Shown in pieces: positions 11,842 to 23,583 of a stretch of 64,000 bases of DNA (positions are counted from its first letter, which is position 1; each line of letters begins with the position of its first letter). Origin of the DNA: Platynereis dumerilii (lineage: Eukaryota > Annelida > Polychaeta > Phyllodocida > Nereididae); NCBI GenBank assembly GCA_026936325.1, contig JAPTHN010000008.1, positions 49,393,706 through 49,457,705 on the forward strand, given 5' to 3'. Under the pieces are notes generated by a model that searched no databases, had not been told where the DNA came from, and worked only from the letters and a program-made list of their open reading frames with translations. Made by a program: the position numbers and the translations under genes.

Positions 11842-14800
11842 AGTTCACCCACAACATCACATCTGATGACTCTGTGGGGGAGCATGCAAGATAAAAGAAT
11901 AAATAAAAGGGAAGCAAGGAGTAAAGTGATTTAAAAGTAAGAGGCAAAAAACAGCTAAAAGCAAGGAATATCTGAGTTGTGGTGGTAAGGTGTTCTTGAA
12001 AATGCTGATGTCCTGTTCTTCTGCTAGACTGGCTAGTAGATGGTTCCACAGTGGCACTGTACGTGGATAGAAGGAGTATCTGTGGTAGTTCTGGACTGTC
12101 TGTATGTGCTGGAATTCGTTGCTGTGCTGTAGTCTTGTACGTGTCTGATGTAGGACGTCCATTGACGAGATGTTTGCAGTCTACTGATACGAAGTGCTGA
12201 CTGTTTCTAACGCTTTATCATAATTCTGTTTGCGTATATGTTGGTCGTTTCAAAAGCCTGGTGCTTGTGTTTTGTTGTTTATAGCTGTAAATACCGACGT
12301 AAAATAAAATTTACTTGACTTGATTGATGGCCTTGAAGAATAGTATCAATCGCATCTTTGCCCTTTTTGGTTCTGGCGTCTCCCAGGCCAACTGCTGTAT
12401 AGTGAAGGTCTCTGAAACATTTCAGATTCAACATCTAGTATTTGAACTGATTGTAAAATAGGCAACTGGATGCAATGTGAAACAATTTGTTGATATAGCA
12501 TTTGAAGGGAAAAAATATACTGTCAAACTTTGTCTTCATATACGTGTAAAATATTTCTCTCACAAACTGACTTGTGATGCTTTAAACTGACCTTAGTGAA
12601 TTCTGCATTGAAAGTGGCTTGTTCAAACCCAGTGTACATTGTCAATGGGATTAGAGCCAGTTGTTTTGGATACTTCAGATGTTTTCCTGTAGAGGCCAAC
12701 AGCTTCAGAGAATCCTTTCCTAAATGTTCTTCTTTCTTTGGTTTGAGGTAAGCTGGTAACTCATCAACAAATACGGCCAAAATTAAAGCACCAAGAACTG
12801 CGATGCCAATGTAAATCCCAAGCATAAGCCAAACCTAAAAATGTAAAAAAAGAAAAGTGGTGTAAGTCCTTAAAAAAAATTCATCAGGCCTGGAGTTTAG
12901 CTTAGTGACAGTATACTTGACTGCTAACCATAGGGAGCGGGGTTCAATTCCTCGGGCAACCAATGTCAGATATAGCCCCAACATCCACTATGGTCCTACA
13001 TGCATCAGCCAAATCCACTACATGTATAAACTCTTAACAAAAAGGTTTATATGGAACCCTAAGCGGTTCATTACTCTACTTTAAAAAGGTTCCAACAGCA
13101 GACAAAAACATCAGTTAGATAACCCGGCTGAACTGAACTCCCACAATGGAAACCCTTTCTCTCAAGTTGGGAGCATAGGGTCCTAACACATGGGGCCTTC
13201 CAACCAAATATTGAACCTTTTCAATTCAATGGAACCCTAAAAAAATTTAGAACCTTTTTTCGGCTGTGGGTTCTTTATATACACCATAAAGAACCTTTTG
13301 CGTTAAGTGGAGAGGGGACTCTTGGAGTCTGTCCCTCTCTCGGTCTCTCATGTCAAAAATTGATGAAATCTGATGTAAACTGAAGGACAAAAGTAAGTTA
13401 TCGCCGCTTTAGGAGACTGTGGTATGAAGTCCTGGAGGAAAAATACCTTGATGGCACATGAAAAGAGTTTGTAATTCTGTATTTTTTAAACAAATAAGAT
13501 CAAACAAGATCTGGGGTGATTCACTTCTTTGCAATAATGAATAAACATAAGGAGGTTGGAAATCAGAGTTCACAGATCTGTCAAAACAGCCCTTTTGCAT
13601 GGATGTCTGGCTGCCAGGCCTGCTTACAGTGCCTTGCAAGCCATCTTATAACTGTTTTGGCACTCACTCTTGGGTTGTGAGTGCCTGGAATTTCAGCAGC
13701 TGTGGATGTGGCGGTCTTGAAACGGTCACCCAGATTCAGATGGATATTGTGCCCGTCTTGATTATGGGTCATGACTTCAGGTCTGCCTGGCTTTGGAAGG
13801 TCTTTCATTCAGCCTGTTAGACCAAACTTGGTCATGAGCTTGCGGGAGCAGCCCCTCTGACATGCTACCTCATATTGGGACATGCCAGCCGCCAGCACCC
13901 CAACTACGGGGCCTCATTGCTCAATGGGAAGTCTACCCAATGACAGTCTGTTGGCGTATCCAAACTCAGGAAAGATCAAGGAACTTCTCTGAGTGATTTT
14001 TGTGCAGTTAAGGGCAACTGATCTTAAGGATTAGTCTAATTACTCCATTTCGTGACCTGTACCAGTGCAGAGGAAATGACCCGTGACAAGAATATGTAAA
14101 CATGACTAATTGGTCATTGTTAATGTCTAAAACATAGAACACACAACAAATAAGTTTGGAGAATTTTTTTCTTTAAATTATTTCAAATTGAAAAGTGATA
14201 ACTTACTTTTGTCCTTCAGTTCAAAAAATTTGTAGCAGCCTGACAAAATGGAGGCAATTACATGTCCTTGACCATAAAGAATTATCTTTGCCTCACAGAA
14301 GTACCATTATACATACAACAAAACCAATATATCATTCTTAAGGAAAAAAAGAAAGAAAGATTAACCGTTGATTCAGGAGGGTCTTCCGCATAAGGATTAC
14401 TGGCATTATTTCCTGGACAATCGTTAGCTCCACATGATTCAAGAACCTCCTCATCAATTTCTTGGACATCTTGTTGCAGGACTGTTGACGATACTATGGA
14501 GCCAGCGATACTTGCTGCAATAAACAATTAGTGATTAAAAGTCATTAAATTCGTTCAAAATTTTGAAAAAATGTCCAGTTTGATGAGACACATAGTGTAA
14601 TTCTGGCTCGTGGCTGCGTGTGCCTGAATAATTATGGTTTTGTGTATTATTTTTAAAGTTTCTTGTTTGCAAGAGCAACTCTATTGTGGGAGGCAGGTTA
14701 GGAAAGCTTGTCAACACTTTGGAGGTCTCACTGTTTCACCTATTACATTGAAACTTAGCATACAGTCTCAACATAATTTTATCTTGCTTCGAAAAACTTT

Positions 14801-17031
14801 TGGTACACTTCCATGACAATAAATGTATTATTTACTAAACTAAAATGTTCGTGTTAGGCGCAAATTTCAAACGCCTTGCTGTAGTGATTGTAGCAGCACC
14901 AGCAGCAGCCTATTGCCAGCCAGATCCAGTGTTTACAAATTCGGTAGAAAGAATGCAAGAAGGAATGAAGGAAGGAAGGAATGAAGGAATGAATGAAGGA
15001 ATGTGGGAAGGAAGGAATGAAGGAAGTGGGGGGAGGAAGTGGGGGAAGGAAGTCGGGGAAGGAAATCGGGGAAGGAAATCGGGGAAGGAAGGAAGGTCTC
15101 GAGATAAATAGATAGATAGATAGATAGATAGATTGATAGATAGATAGAACCTTACAGAAAAATAGTTGAGCAAATCGGAGATAGATAGATATTCCATCTA
15201 CAAGCAATTCTTAAAGAGCATGTTATTTTTTAACTTGTGCGTCAAGCATATATATCTTCAATATACTTTTTAGGGAGAACAAGGTGCCACAAAATTACCC
15301 TATTAGTCACATCTATGCACTGCATTAAGTGATATACCGAGAACTAATTCAATAACAAGACCCAATGAGAACAGTGATTTTTTGAGATGTGCCCTGTTAG
15401 TTGAAGAGATCCTGCATCGTCTGTACCCATTTGTGCCATAGTACCAGTTGGTCGGAGGACTCAGGATCTCTTCACAAGTGAAGGAACAATGTACATAACA
15501 GAGGAATAACCTCATTTAAAGTATGAGATTTTATCTAATATAGAGGTCCTTATTGATCGGTTTTATCTATATATTCCATATTTAATTTATATTTTATTGT
15601 TTCTATTTGCTCTTAATCCATTTACCAATTTTTGGTTTTGCCCTGTTAATTTTTACATTTACTTTCTATTGTATATAACTTGTCTACTTCTGTGTTTTCC
15701 TGCATCCTTTGTAAATGTTGTGTGTCTATTACAGCGAAACACTTTGATATAGAATTAAAGTGGACTGTGGCACTGTGAAAATGGCACTTCGTGTATCATC
15801 ATGCTGATGATTTGTCATGACCATAAACAATACTTTCAATGCTCATTTGATTGAAGGAGACTTATCCCGCTTGTTGGTGACAGACAAACGAAAGGATTAT
15901 GCATCTGATTTTTACTCTAACATTTGTTATGAGAAGTCAAATGGCTTACTTTTGATCATGACTAATCAAAAAGAGCTATGTTTCCCATGTTGAAAGTAGA
16001 GAAGATGACACTTCATGGGCTATCATGAGTCGTCACCAAGTGCCATTTTCACAGTGCCACAGTCCACTTTGATTCCATATCAAAGTGTTTCGCTGTAATA
16101 TGTCAGGACCTCATAGGAAACCAGTGTAAACTGAATGGGCCATCCTGGTGAAGATGTTTGACTTTGACTTAGACTCTGTGGGTAGTGGATAATCTCAAAA
16201 CACATTGTACTGGCATGTAACAATTCTAAAATTGTATTATTATTATGATGCATGCCCATATAGCAATTAAAAGGACAGCTGAACTTCGCCTGTTGTCTCA
16301 GCCAATCACAGCAATTGTGAGCATCATTGGGTATAATCCTCAAATAAATACTAATGATTCTTTCCTGAACAAGAAACATCTATTGCTATGTAGTATGTAT
16401 AATTATGAGATCAGTAAAATAATAACTTACATATTGCATAGAAGCAATAGAACAGACCAACAAACAGAGCAACCATTGAATCACCATCTTGTTTCGCCAG
16501 TTTGGCGTAACGTCCAGCAGCAATTCTGAAGTATGACTTCTGGGCAGTCCACAAGGGGCCAGCACAGAGTCCAACCAGGATGGATGCCGTTACCATCGTA
16601 CCCCAAACAGCATAACCATTGGCAGCCATCCATATTATGTAACCAATGAATGCCAAGGGCATCGTCCACTTGTAGCCTAGATAGTCCATGACAAATTTTG
16701 GTACAATTAAACATGACAGCATTAAAGAGGCATAGAGTACTGCCGAGTTAGCCGTTCCCATTCCCTCGTCTCGGTGAAGGCTACTTTGCAATCGACTTAA
16801 ACCCCTGAATCCATTGAAGTTGAATAGAAAAGCAATGCTTATCAACAATATGTTTTTTAAAATCAATCTCTTCTCATCTTTTATTTCAACCTCTGTCATC
16901 ATGTCAGTGTCAAATAGATTTCTCTGCTTGGCAAGTCCATCTTGGTCATCACCAACAAATGCTGTATTCGAGATTCCTTTCTGGCTCCCCCAACTTCCTT
17001 GTATCTTCCCGAAACTGTTGGAACGTGCCAT
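8448..17031 (-). CDS. UNC93A: UNC93A-like transporter-fold protein, copy 1 (six coding exons)
   Basis: Multi-pass membrane protein of the UNC93 family (MFS fold). UNC93 relatives are known as regulatory or trafficking partners (nematode UNC-93 with a two-pore K+ channel, vertebrate UNC93B1 with Toll-like receptors); the role of UNC93A is poorly defined. Coding exons: 17031-16431, 14514-14366, 12834-12592, 11691-11530, 10333-10228, 8746-8448. All junctions are GT-AG and the phases join without a break, giving about 519 aa. Exon 1 encodes the cytosolic N-tail and spans 1-5 (spans near 60-78, 94-115, 122-140, 142-161, 184-205). Exon 2 encodes a loop with CGANDCPGNNASNP, including an N-A-S sequon. 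Exons 3-6 encode the remaining spans and a C-tail ending ATQL. The motif GLSRLQSSLH after span 1 and APLWTAQKSYF-type sequence after span 4 (here GPLWTAQKSYF) are shared with the paralogues. The ATG follows AAAC after a strong acceptor (ctgcag at 17041-17036), so an upstream non-coding exon is likely. Introns hold many mobile elements. Confidence 0.9.
9640..9811. mobile_element. Hairpin MITE in intron 5 of gene 1
   Basis: About 75-bp inverted arms: left 'taagaccaaattggtatgg', right 'accatttggtctta', with further matched blocks (ACTCCACGAG/CGAGTGGGAGT and GAGTCCTCTGT/CAGAGGACTC). A much decayed relative may lie at about 15345-15510. Confidence 0.65.
10435..10502 (-). repeat. End of a hAT-type MITE
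   Basis: On the minus strand it begins CAGTGGCGTAATTAGGGG and continues into a GTCTCGAGC...GGGGGCACC segment. The same start occurs on the plus strand at about 47527. CAGTGGCG resembles hAT termini, but no matching opposite end or target duplication was found. Confidence 0.4.
10623..11400 (-). mobile_element. Non-LTR retrotransposon (jockey/CR1-like) 3' fragment
   Basis: The minus-strand frame at 11381-10998 resembles the C-terminal part of a LINE reverse transcriptase. It has NVTKTKQLTVDF, then SEYKYLGTIID, then a thumb-like region with KINSRLYFVRQLCRY. After a short disruption the reading continues in another frame to about 10815 as SGRRLRSVKCRTSRYAKSF, a typical LINE C-terminus. It ends in an AATAAA-containing segment and an (ATT)n tail at about 10623-10660. 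The 5' part is missing, as is usual for LINE insertions. It lies in intron 4 of gene 1. Confidence 0.75.
11783..12170 (-). mobile_element. LINE (L2/CR1-like) 3' end with (ATG)n tail
   Basis: On the minus strand, 12162-11980 reads as a LINE C-terminus: NYHRYSFYPRTVPLWNHL matches the common 'Y-SF-PRT---WN-L' signature at the end of LINE reverse transcriptase proteins. A short 3' UTR follows, then a (CAT/ATG)n microsatellite tail at 11783-11841. The poly-His and poly-Asp frames here come from that tail. Located in intron 3 of gene 1. Confidence 0.65.
12171..12340 (+). repeat. Possible LINE/SINE tail ending TTGATTGA
   Basis: Contains 'gacgtaaaataaaatttac' followed by TTGACTTGATTGATGG, which looks like a polyadenylation signal plus short tandem tail of a plus-strand retroelement. 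The family is not recognised. Confidence 0.3.
12895..13010 (+). mobile_element. tRNA-like SINE (second family)
   Basis: The head has a box A-like TAGCTTAGTGAC and a box B-like GGGTTCAATTCCT about 45 bases later, then a short body. It differs from the 6913-7318 family. Located in intron 2 of gene 1. Confidence 0.5.
13027..13310. mobile_element. MITE with AACTCTTAAC/GTTAAGTGGAG-like ends
   Basis: Left 'actcttaacaaaaaggttt' and right 'aaccttttgcgttaagtgg' are imperfect inverted repeats. GGAACCCTAA and GAACC motifs recur inside. It is a DNA transposon relic in intron 2 of gene 1; boundaries are approximate. Confidence 0.5.
13378..14221 (-). mobile_element. Tc1-like DNA transposon, internally deleted
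   Basis: Terminal inverted repeats AACTGAAGGACAAAAGTAAG (left) and its complement ending at 14221. Inside, on the minus strand at about 13925-13581, is the N-terminal DNA-binding region of a Tc1-family transposase: GVLAAGMSQYEVA, then KPGRPEVMTHNQD, then LGDRFKTATSTAAEIPGTHN and SAKTVIRWL. An in-frame stop lies before MKDLPKPGRP, and the catalytic DDE part is absent. The copy is non-functional and sits in intron 2 of gene 1. Confidence 0.75.
14945..15150. repeat. GGAA/GGAAT and GATA microsatellites
   Basis: GAAGGAAT-type repeats (about 14945-15092) followed by a GATA run (about 15104-15150) in intron 1 of gene 1. Proline/serine-rich and Tyr/Ile/Ser-rich frames over them are artefacts. Confidence 0.85.
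15729..16098. mobile_element. TA-flanked MITE with about 64-bp inverted repeats
   Basis: Left TTACAGCGAAACACTTTGAT and a right end that is its complement, flanked by TA on both sides (15727-15728, 16099-16100). The arms continue through GTGGACTGTGGCACTGTG. The fragment 'agtgccattttcacaa...cagtccact' at about 53085-53115 is a remnant of the same family. Located in intron 1 of gene 1. Confidence 0.75.
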
Positions 17032-17035
17032 GTTT

Positions 17036-17041
17036 CTGCAG
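17036..17041 (-). promoter_or_regulatory. Splice acceptor directly upstream of gene 1 start codon
   Basis: On the minus strand, 'cttctcttcactgcag' precedes AAAC-ATG. A pyrimidine-rich tract plus CAG four bases from the ATG implies that the 5' UTR is mostly on an upstream non-coding exon. Gene 3 has the same arrangement, with CAG touching its ATG. Confidence 0.6.
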
Positions 17042-18638
17042 TGAAGAGAAGCATTGGCAACAGAATGGTTGATAACAAGTTGGTTTCCTCATATCATGAT
17101 TGATAAAAACATCACAAAATGTTTTTTTCATTATTGTCTCCAAAATGTACCTTTGTTCAAAGAGCAGACAATAGACGCCCACGTCAAAACAGAAAATAGA
17201 CGTCCATGTCAAAACATAATCGTTCTCAATCAATCAATATTGATTTTGTTGTTGTATAGATAAGTGTAACCTTGAAGTACAACTTATACCTCATACAAAG
17301 AATATATATGATGCTTTATCTCTTTATCTAATGACATAAAATGTCTTAGTCTAATCTATAAATCAGTGGTGAGAGCTAATGGAAATAAACTTGGTAACTT
17401 ACAGTGGTTTCCTTTACTGTGAGGAACAATGGAACCATTTCTTATGATGTGTTTAATTCATTCTAATGTGAAAATTAGATAGAATACAGTCCACCAGTCT
17501 GCCTGAGTTTTGAAGAAACAATGTTGTAAAAAATAAATCACCCCCACAATCAAAACTTAATTGTTTCATATTTCTCACTGATATACCAACAGTGTCCAAC
17601 ACTCTCATTTGGAAGCCAGTTGTCTATGCTTTGAGGAAATTTCACGTTTTCAAAATCTGATTAATCTCAACATTAAACAAGAAAAGTACCTTTAATAGGG
17701 CACTGTATCGATCTTACCATGACCTGAGGGTATGAGGCATATGCAATATAATGTTTTAATATCTTAAAGTAGGCATTTCTATGAAATAAATACCCTTAGA
17801 AAATTCCAAAGCCCCCGGCCTTGTTTTACGAAAATATTACAAAACAAGAATGTGTCACCCAGGAAACTGTTACTGAAGTGGGATGTGCCAAATAAAAATA
17901 AACTTCTGTTATGTAATGCCACCTGTTGTTACAGCCGAAAGGTCTACATGCCCGATTTGCAAATCGGGCTGCTTTTTGCATGCCAGACGCCAAAATAGGT
18001 CTTCGTCACAATATCTACTCCCCTCACCATGCTTTGCCAATATCCCTCACGAAATATCTAAAAATTGCAACCAAGCCACATTTTCTACTTAACTTTTCCA
18101 AAAGTTCTAATGTCCTATGTTAGAAACTTTGTCATAGTATATTGACAGCCATCTATTCTACATCAAATAGTGACCAATAGGTGTCTCACGGTCAGGAACT
18201 ATTTGGACACTATTTGTTAGAACTTTGGGCTGTCATGCACTGCCATCTCTTCTACAACACAAGAGGGCACTTTAATTTAAATGAAGTGCAGAATGTATCC
18301 AGGGCCTCTGAAGTTGAAGCCCCCTCTGCTGGATATTTTGGAACCAAAAATGGGACCCGGAGAATAATTGGCAGCTGCCAAAGCTCCATACGTTCTGCCG
18401 AAGCTCCATACGGTCAGCCAAAGCTTAAGATGGAATATCATCTGATGAAATAGGGTCTGATGAAATATCCAAATAGCATCTTGGGGGATATATGACCTTT
18501 TCAAATATCCTCATTGTGCTATTTGGAATATCCAAAGTCTTTTGAAAAGCACTTTTTGATATTAGACACAATGGCAGTATAAACATTGTCACAACCACCT
18601 GTTTGGATATTAGTTTGTTAATTGCTACATGCACAGTG
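17042..18638. other. Upstream region of gene 1, no gene seen
   Basis: A/T-rich, with scattered short inverted repeats ('gcccgatttgcaaatcgggc' at about 17950, and AAAGCTCCATACG/AAGCTCCATACG duplications near 18380-18410). It should contain the gene 1 promoter and 5' UTR exon, but nothing specific can be supported. Confidence 0.4.
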
Positions 18639-18640
18639 TA

Positions 18641-19586
18641 GGGGAAGCTTGGGAGAGTTGGGCCGCAGGGAGGGTTGGGCCACCCTGATTTTTGTGGAAA
18701 CTAAATTATTTTTAAGAAAGCCGCAGCCAACAAAATTTTATAAAAATAAATATCTTTCAATGGATGTAACATACTTGGCTAATTTGCTTTTCATGATCTG
18801 CAGAGAGAAGAAAATTCGAATTTTGATGAAAAATGGGAAAAACTGAGAGCTATGTTATGAGTTTTAATTGTCTGTCAGACAACAAGGACTGAGAAAATTT
18901 TCTCCGGCATGCTTGATAGGATTGACTATTCAGTTGTTATTGACATATTTTTTTGGAAAATTATCAGACAACCAGTTTTGTCATAATTGATTAAGAAAAA
19001 AATGGTGGAATGGGGGAGAGTTGGGTCAGTGCCACGACTGTCCCCGCATGTGTTGCATTTACCCAGATTCATTTTTATTAAGACAGAAGAACTTGCCTAG
19101 AATATGTTTCAACAAAGACTGGATATTTTTAGGCCTTATTACATTTCATGGCCTAATAAAATTAATTATAAAGAAATCTAGATGGGGAGAGTTTGGCCGT
19201 CAAACCGAGGCTTAGGTCTGACAGCAAACTAGTGTTGCAGGCCTCAATTCTGGATTGCCACTATATTACACATTAAAAATATATGAGCCTGAACTTGGCC
19301 TCAAGTGCAAGATTACCGAACCAGACATATTGCATTGGCCCAAGTCTCCCTTTGAATGGCCCAAGTCATTCACTTAATGGGGAGAGTTGGGCCAAAGTTT
19401 TTACAATTTTCATATGGCTGTAGCTCATATATGTTCTTGCAAATATACCAATGCAATCCTACTATTATTCTTAAATATTTCTAGATGCAATAAATGCATT
19501 TAATGATTAAGCATCTTTATATAATCATTACTGTCAGCAGGAGGCACAAGAATGTAAAAAGTGGCCCAACTCTTCCAAGCTTCCCC
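18641..19586. mobile_element. TA-flanked inverted-repeat element, GGGGAAGCTTGG family
   Basis: Left GGGGAAGCTTGGGAGAGTTG and right complement CCAACTCTTCCAAGCTTCCC, each flanked by TA (18639-18640, 19587-19588). The phrase 'ggggagagttgg' recurs inside at about 19014 and 19380. The 946-bp element has no intact transposase. A possible further trace is the 'gagttggggtaagtttggcc' near 22960. Confidence 0.75.
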
Positions 19587-20022
19587 TAGATGTTTTTCAG
19601 TACTATTTAATAGTGTGTGATGTCAGGCCTGAAAAATACCCCCCTCCCCTCCCCCACAAAAAAAAATCATGAATCTGCAACTATAGTTTGTTGTGGTCAC
19701 TGGGATTTTACAACTTTGAATGCATCATTGCAGCGTAATGAAAAGCTTTTTGCGAAGTTAATATTGCAAATAGAGCAAAATGAATGAGTGCATTGTATTT
19801 GGAGGAGTTAACTTGATATATGCAGGTTTTTAAATTTTGAAAATAGGATGTTTATAGGCCAAGTTTTGCATTGAAAATGATGTACACAATCTTTGGTGAC
19901 GTTTCACCCAAAAATGTTCGCAAAAGAAATTCCTTATCTTGTTTAATCGATGTACTGTTGAGAACACTTACATACAAATTTTTTCATAGGTTAAGACATC
20001 GATACAAAAAGAATGCGTAATA

Positions 20023-22603
20023 CAATGGGTTGCAGAAGTTTACAGCCCCTTGGAGTGGTCTTTCATTTCCTGACATATCTTTCTTCTGAAAAGAACCATC
20101 ATTCCCATATTGCTACATTGTCATACTGACTTCTCTTACAACATATATACACCATATAATGCTGGATGGAAAGTCATGGTAAAGTAGAAAAAATTAAATC
20201 AGTGAAAATGGGTGTTGCAAAAGTATACACCCCCTTGTAAGTTGATATGTTCGTTATTGATAATCGTGTTGTTTTGACCTGAAGAAGTAAAATTATGGTA
20301 TAAACATTGATCTCTGATTGGTTTTTAACATTTTGGATTGTTTTACCTTATTTGTCTAACTTTTGTGGATGGAAAATATCACAAAATCCACCTACTGTAA
20401 TAAAAATTATAATAAATTCAATAATAAAATAAATTAAGTATCTAATGATATTGTTAAGCGGCATTTGAGAGGTTTAGAAATTGCATGGGGAAACACAAAC
20501 ATTTTTTAGCCCTAATTACACACCATTATCCCCAATTGCAATGTAAGAATGAACGGACATTGTTACCAGACAGAAAGGGTTGGGATGTTATTTCCTCGAG
20601 AAGCCCCCAAACAGCAAGAAATTTGGTGGACTGGCAGGGAAACACCCTGATACAACCTAGAAAAAGTTTTGGTTCAATATCTGCAACAGAAGTGAAAATA
20701 TGTATGCCTGGTATGGTCACAAAAATTGGTGATGATGCTTAGTTTTGGCACTCTCCCATTTGATGTCTTTTGTCTTAAAAGTTTCTGTTTTCAATAAAAC
20801 CATTCATTCTGCATGGTTCTAACAGTTATGAATATCAAGTTGGTGCAATTTGACAATGCTCAATGGAGTTTCAGTGATAGTAGTCTTCCAATGACATGAC
20901 AAAGTATGAAAATTATCCAAATATTTGACCATAGCCTATGTATTTTTCACTTCTAGTGCAGATATTGACCCGAAACTTTTTCTAGATTATATCAGGGTGC
21001 ATCCCTGCCTGTCCACCTAATTTCTTGCTTTTTGGGGGCTTCTCAATGAAAATAGCATCCCAACACCTTCTGTCAGGTCACAATGTCAGTTAATTTTGAC
21101 ACTGCTATGGGGGAGGCTGATGTGTAATTAGGGCTCAAAAATGTTTTTGTTTACCCACTCAAGTTCTAAACTTCTCAAATGCAGCTTATCAACATCATTA
21201 CACTATTGATTCATTTTTATATTGAATTTTTATAATTTTTATTGCAGTACTTCGATATTTTGATATTTTCCATTCACAAAAGTTAAACAAATATGGTAAA
21301 ACAATCCAAAATGTTAAGAACCAATCAGAGATCAATGTTTCATACCATAATTTTACTTCTCCGGGTCAAAACAACATGGTTATCAAAAAATAACCTCACA
21401 ACTTACACGGGGGGTGTATACTTTTGCAACACCTATTTTCACTAATTTATTTTTTTCTGTTTTACCAAGACTTTCCATCCAGCTTTGTATATATGGGTCA
21501 TTCTCAAATTTCGGGACAATTTGCGTCACTCTAGCTCCCTGACATTAATATGAATGCGATAAATATCTGAAGCGTCACTCTGCATCTATTATTCATATTT
21601 CTACTTAGAACCACTGCATTTGGAGCAAAAAGTCATTCATTAGACTTTTTTAAATGCATTATGTCCAGAAATCCGTGCAAAATCAATGGTTTTTCCCTGT
21701 CACTGGACCTGACATGACAAAATCAAGTGTTCATTTTCCTCCTAATATACCATTATTTTCAAAGTTTCTTTGCACGATTCATGGAATATAGACTTGAATT
21801 TATATTTAGTTCATATTCAATTTTTTTTGGTATAATTTCATTGATTAAATTGATACAATGGTCGTGTCACTAATTTATGTCAATTTTTTTGTCCCCTCCG
21901 TTACTTGCCATAGCTCTGTTCGTTATTCTTTTTTATGAGCTATTTTCACTGAATATCATCAGACGCATGTGCGCCATAGTACCACTGCCTTGCAGACTTC
22001 ATAAAACATGTATTCAATAAATTATGACATAATGTTCATAAAAAATGTTTTTGGTCCCACTAAAATGTCCCCTCCGTTTCCTTCATTTCCAAGATTACCA
22101 ATGATAATTTTACAGAGCGATTTCATGTATATGTTGCTGAGGGTGGCAGGTTTTAATATTCTGCAATTATTTTGTCTAATCTCCAAAATAAAAAGCAGTA
22201 ATGAGCGAAAAGCAAAAAATTGTTCCCCTCCGTTACCGTCCACTCCGTTACCAGATCATGAGCAAGAAATCGACATTTGGACCAAAAATCTACTGATACG
22301 AGATGAAGTACTTCTGAAAATAATAGTTACATCAATCTTTTATCATTTTTCCTATTGTTGCTGTTCCTACAGTTGGTTTTTTACATCAAAATTCCCCTCC
22401 GTTACCACATTGTCCCCTCCGTTACAGGACAATTTTCCTATACCTGTTGTCCCGAAATTTGAGAATGGCCCATATGTTGTAAGAGAGGTCAGTATGCCAT
22501 GTAGCAATATGGGAATGATGATTTTTTTTTGTCTGAAGAACGATATGTCAGGAAATGAAAGACCACTCCAGGGGGGGGGGGTGTATACTTCTGCAACTGA
22601 CTG
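20023..22603. mobile_element. Giant palindromic (fold-back) TA-flanked element
   Basis: Left end 'gttgcagaagtttacagcc' matches the complement of the right end 'gtgtatacttctgcaac', with TA at 20021-20022 and 22604-22605. The inverted match is not limited to the ends. Segments at 20027-20230 pair with 21410-21490 and 22475-22600, and 20440-20700 pairs with about 20950-21180 ('tttttagccctaattacac' with its complement near 21125, 'aagcccccaaacagcaagaa' with its complement near 21035). Nearly the whole original element is therefore one imperfect inverted repeat with arms of about 700 bp and a loop near 20730-20900. The right arm is split by a second element at 21495-22471. No gene is inside; the 205-codon frame at 22008-22625 runs across the element junction and has no recognisable homology. 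Confidence 0.75.
21495..22471. mobile_element. Nested element with 4-bp ATAT target duplication
   Basis: Inserted in the right arm of the 20023-22603 palindrome. Ends GGGTCATTCTCAAATTTCGG and complement CCGAAATTTGAGAATGGCCC, flanked by ATAT (21491-21494, 22472-22475). Removing it restores the arm's match to the left arm ('tatatatgttgtaagag'). 'cccctccgttac' recurs many times inside (about 21895, 22073, 22225, 22393, 22418). A 4-bp duplication is known for Sola-type transposons, but no transposase is visible and the family is unassigned. Confidence 0.75.
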
Positions 22604-23389
22604 TACATTGTATACCAATTTTTAAAAGTCGCAATAAATTAACAATGAATCTTAGAAATGTTTACTGACTGACAAAACAGTTTTTGAAATGTGTGCTGGA
22701 AAATACCTTGCAAATATGTTATAATTTCAGACCCTCTCCCCCTTACATTTTATTCCCCTGTACTTTTTAAAATTGCCTACCGTACAACAGGGTTACTTCG
22801 GCTGTTTGGCAATACAAAATTTGTTTTCTGAGAAAAACTATTCATTGAATATCAACAGTTATATTAAGGTTTCCATCAGTCAAAAGGCTTTCCAAAATCT
22901 ATGATTGTTAGGCCTATATGTTTTATTACATAATTAAAGAATCGGCCAATGTAAGCTCAGAGTTGGGGTAAGTTTGGCCGCCTTAGATTTTGAGAATGTA
23001 ATACATGTACCATGAATAACAGTATAATTTAATCAGTTATGTAACTCTGGCCATACAACAAGCCGAGGAATGTATTTTTGTAATCTAGAATGAGTTGTGA
23101 CTCATGTGCAGATTACTGAACAAAAATTAGTTACTGATAGGTATGCCGCACTCTGTGTACTACCCCTTCTTAAAAAAAATTCGGCATTTTCAAACATTTT
23201 TTATCAATTAAATGACACTTTACATTTCTATTCTAATTTTCAGTTTTTTGCCCAATTCGCCAATGTAACATTATGTTGAAAAACACCAGTTAAAAATGAT
23301 CCAAGAAGACATAGCTTCGTCTGATGCTATTTTGCATGAAATCAAATGTCTACAATCGTTCACAGCAGTGTTTGAGTCGAGGCCAAGAC

Positions 23390-23498
23390 ACCCAAGACCG
23401 AGACCGAGACCGAGGCATGAGCATCCGAGACCGAGTCATTGACCGACCGAGACCAAGACCGAGGCATCAGCTATCGAGACCGAGACCGAGGCCGGCAG
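23390..23498. repeat. GACCGA minisatellite
   Basis: Short tandem GACCGA/GACCGAG(G) units, purine/pyrimidine-biased. The Arg/Asp/Pro-rich frame over it is an artefact. Confidence 0.8.
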
Positions 23499-23583
23499 AA
23501 CATAAATCAATGGTTGATTGCCAAACTATTTTAGCTTAGCATATTATCGACATTTAGCCTTCATATTGCTTGCAATAAGGCTA

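Noticed and set aside
11725-12049. Frames with long poly-His or poly-Asp runs
   Set aside because: They are translations of a (CAT)n/(ATG)n LINE tail in two strands, with no conserved flanking protein.
15345-15510. Second copy of the 9640-9811 hairpin MITE
   Set aside because: Only short blocks such as GGACTCAGGATCTC are shared and the ends cannot be defined, so it is not listed as an element.
22008-22625. 205-codon plus-strand frame
   Set aside because: It crosses from the nested element into the outer palindromic element and is made partly from the repeated CCCCTCCGTTAC word; no domain is visible.
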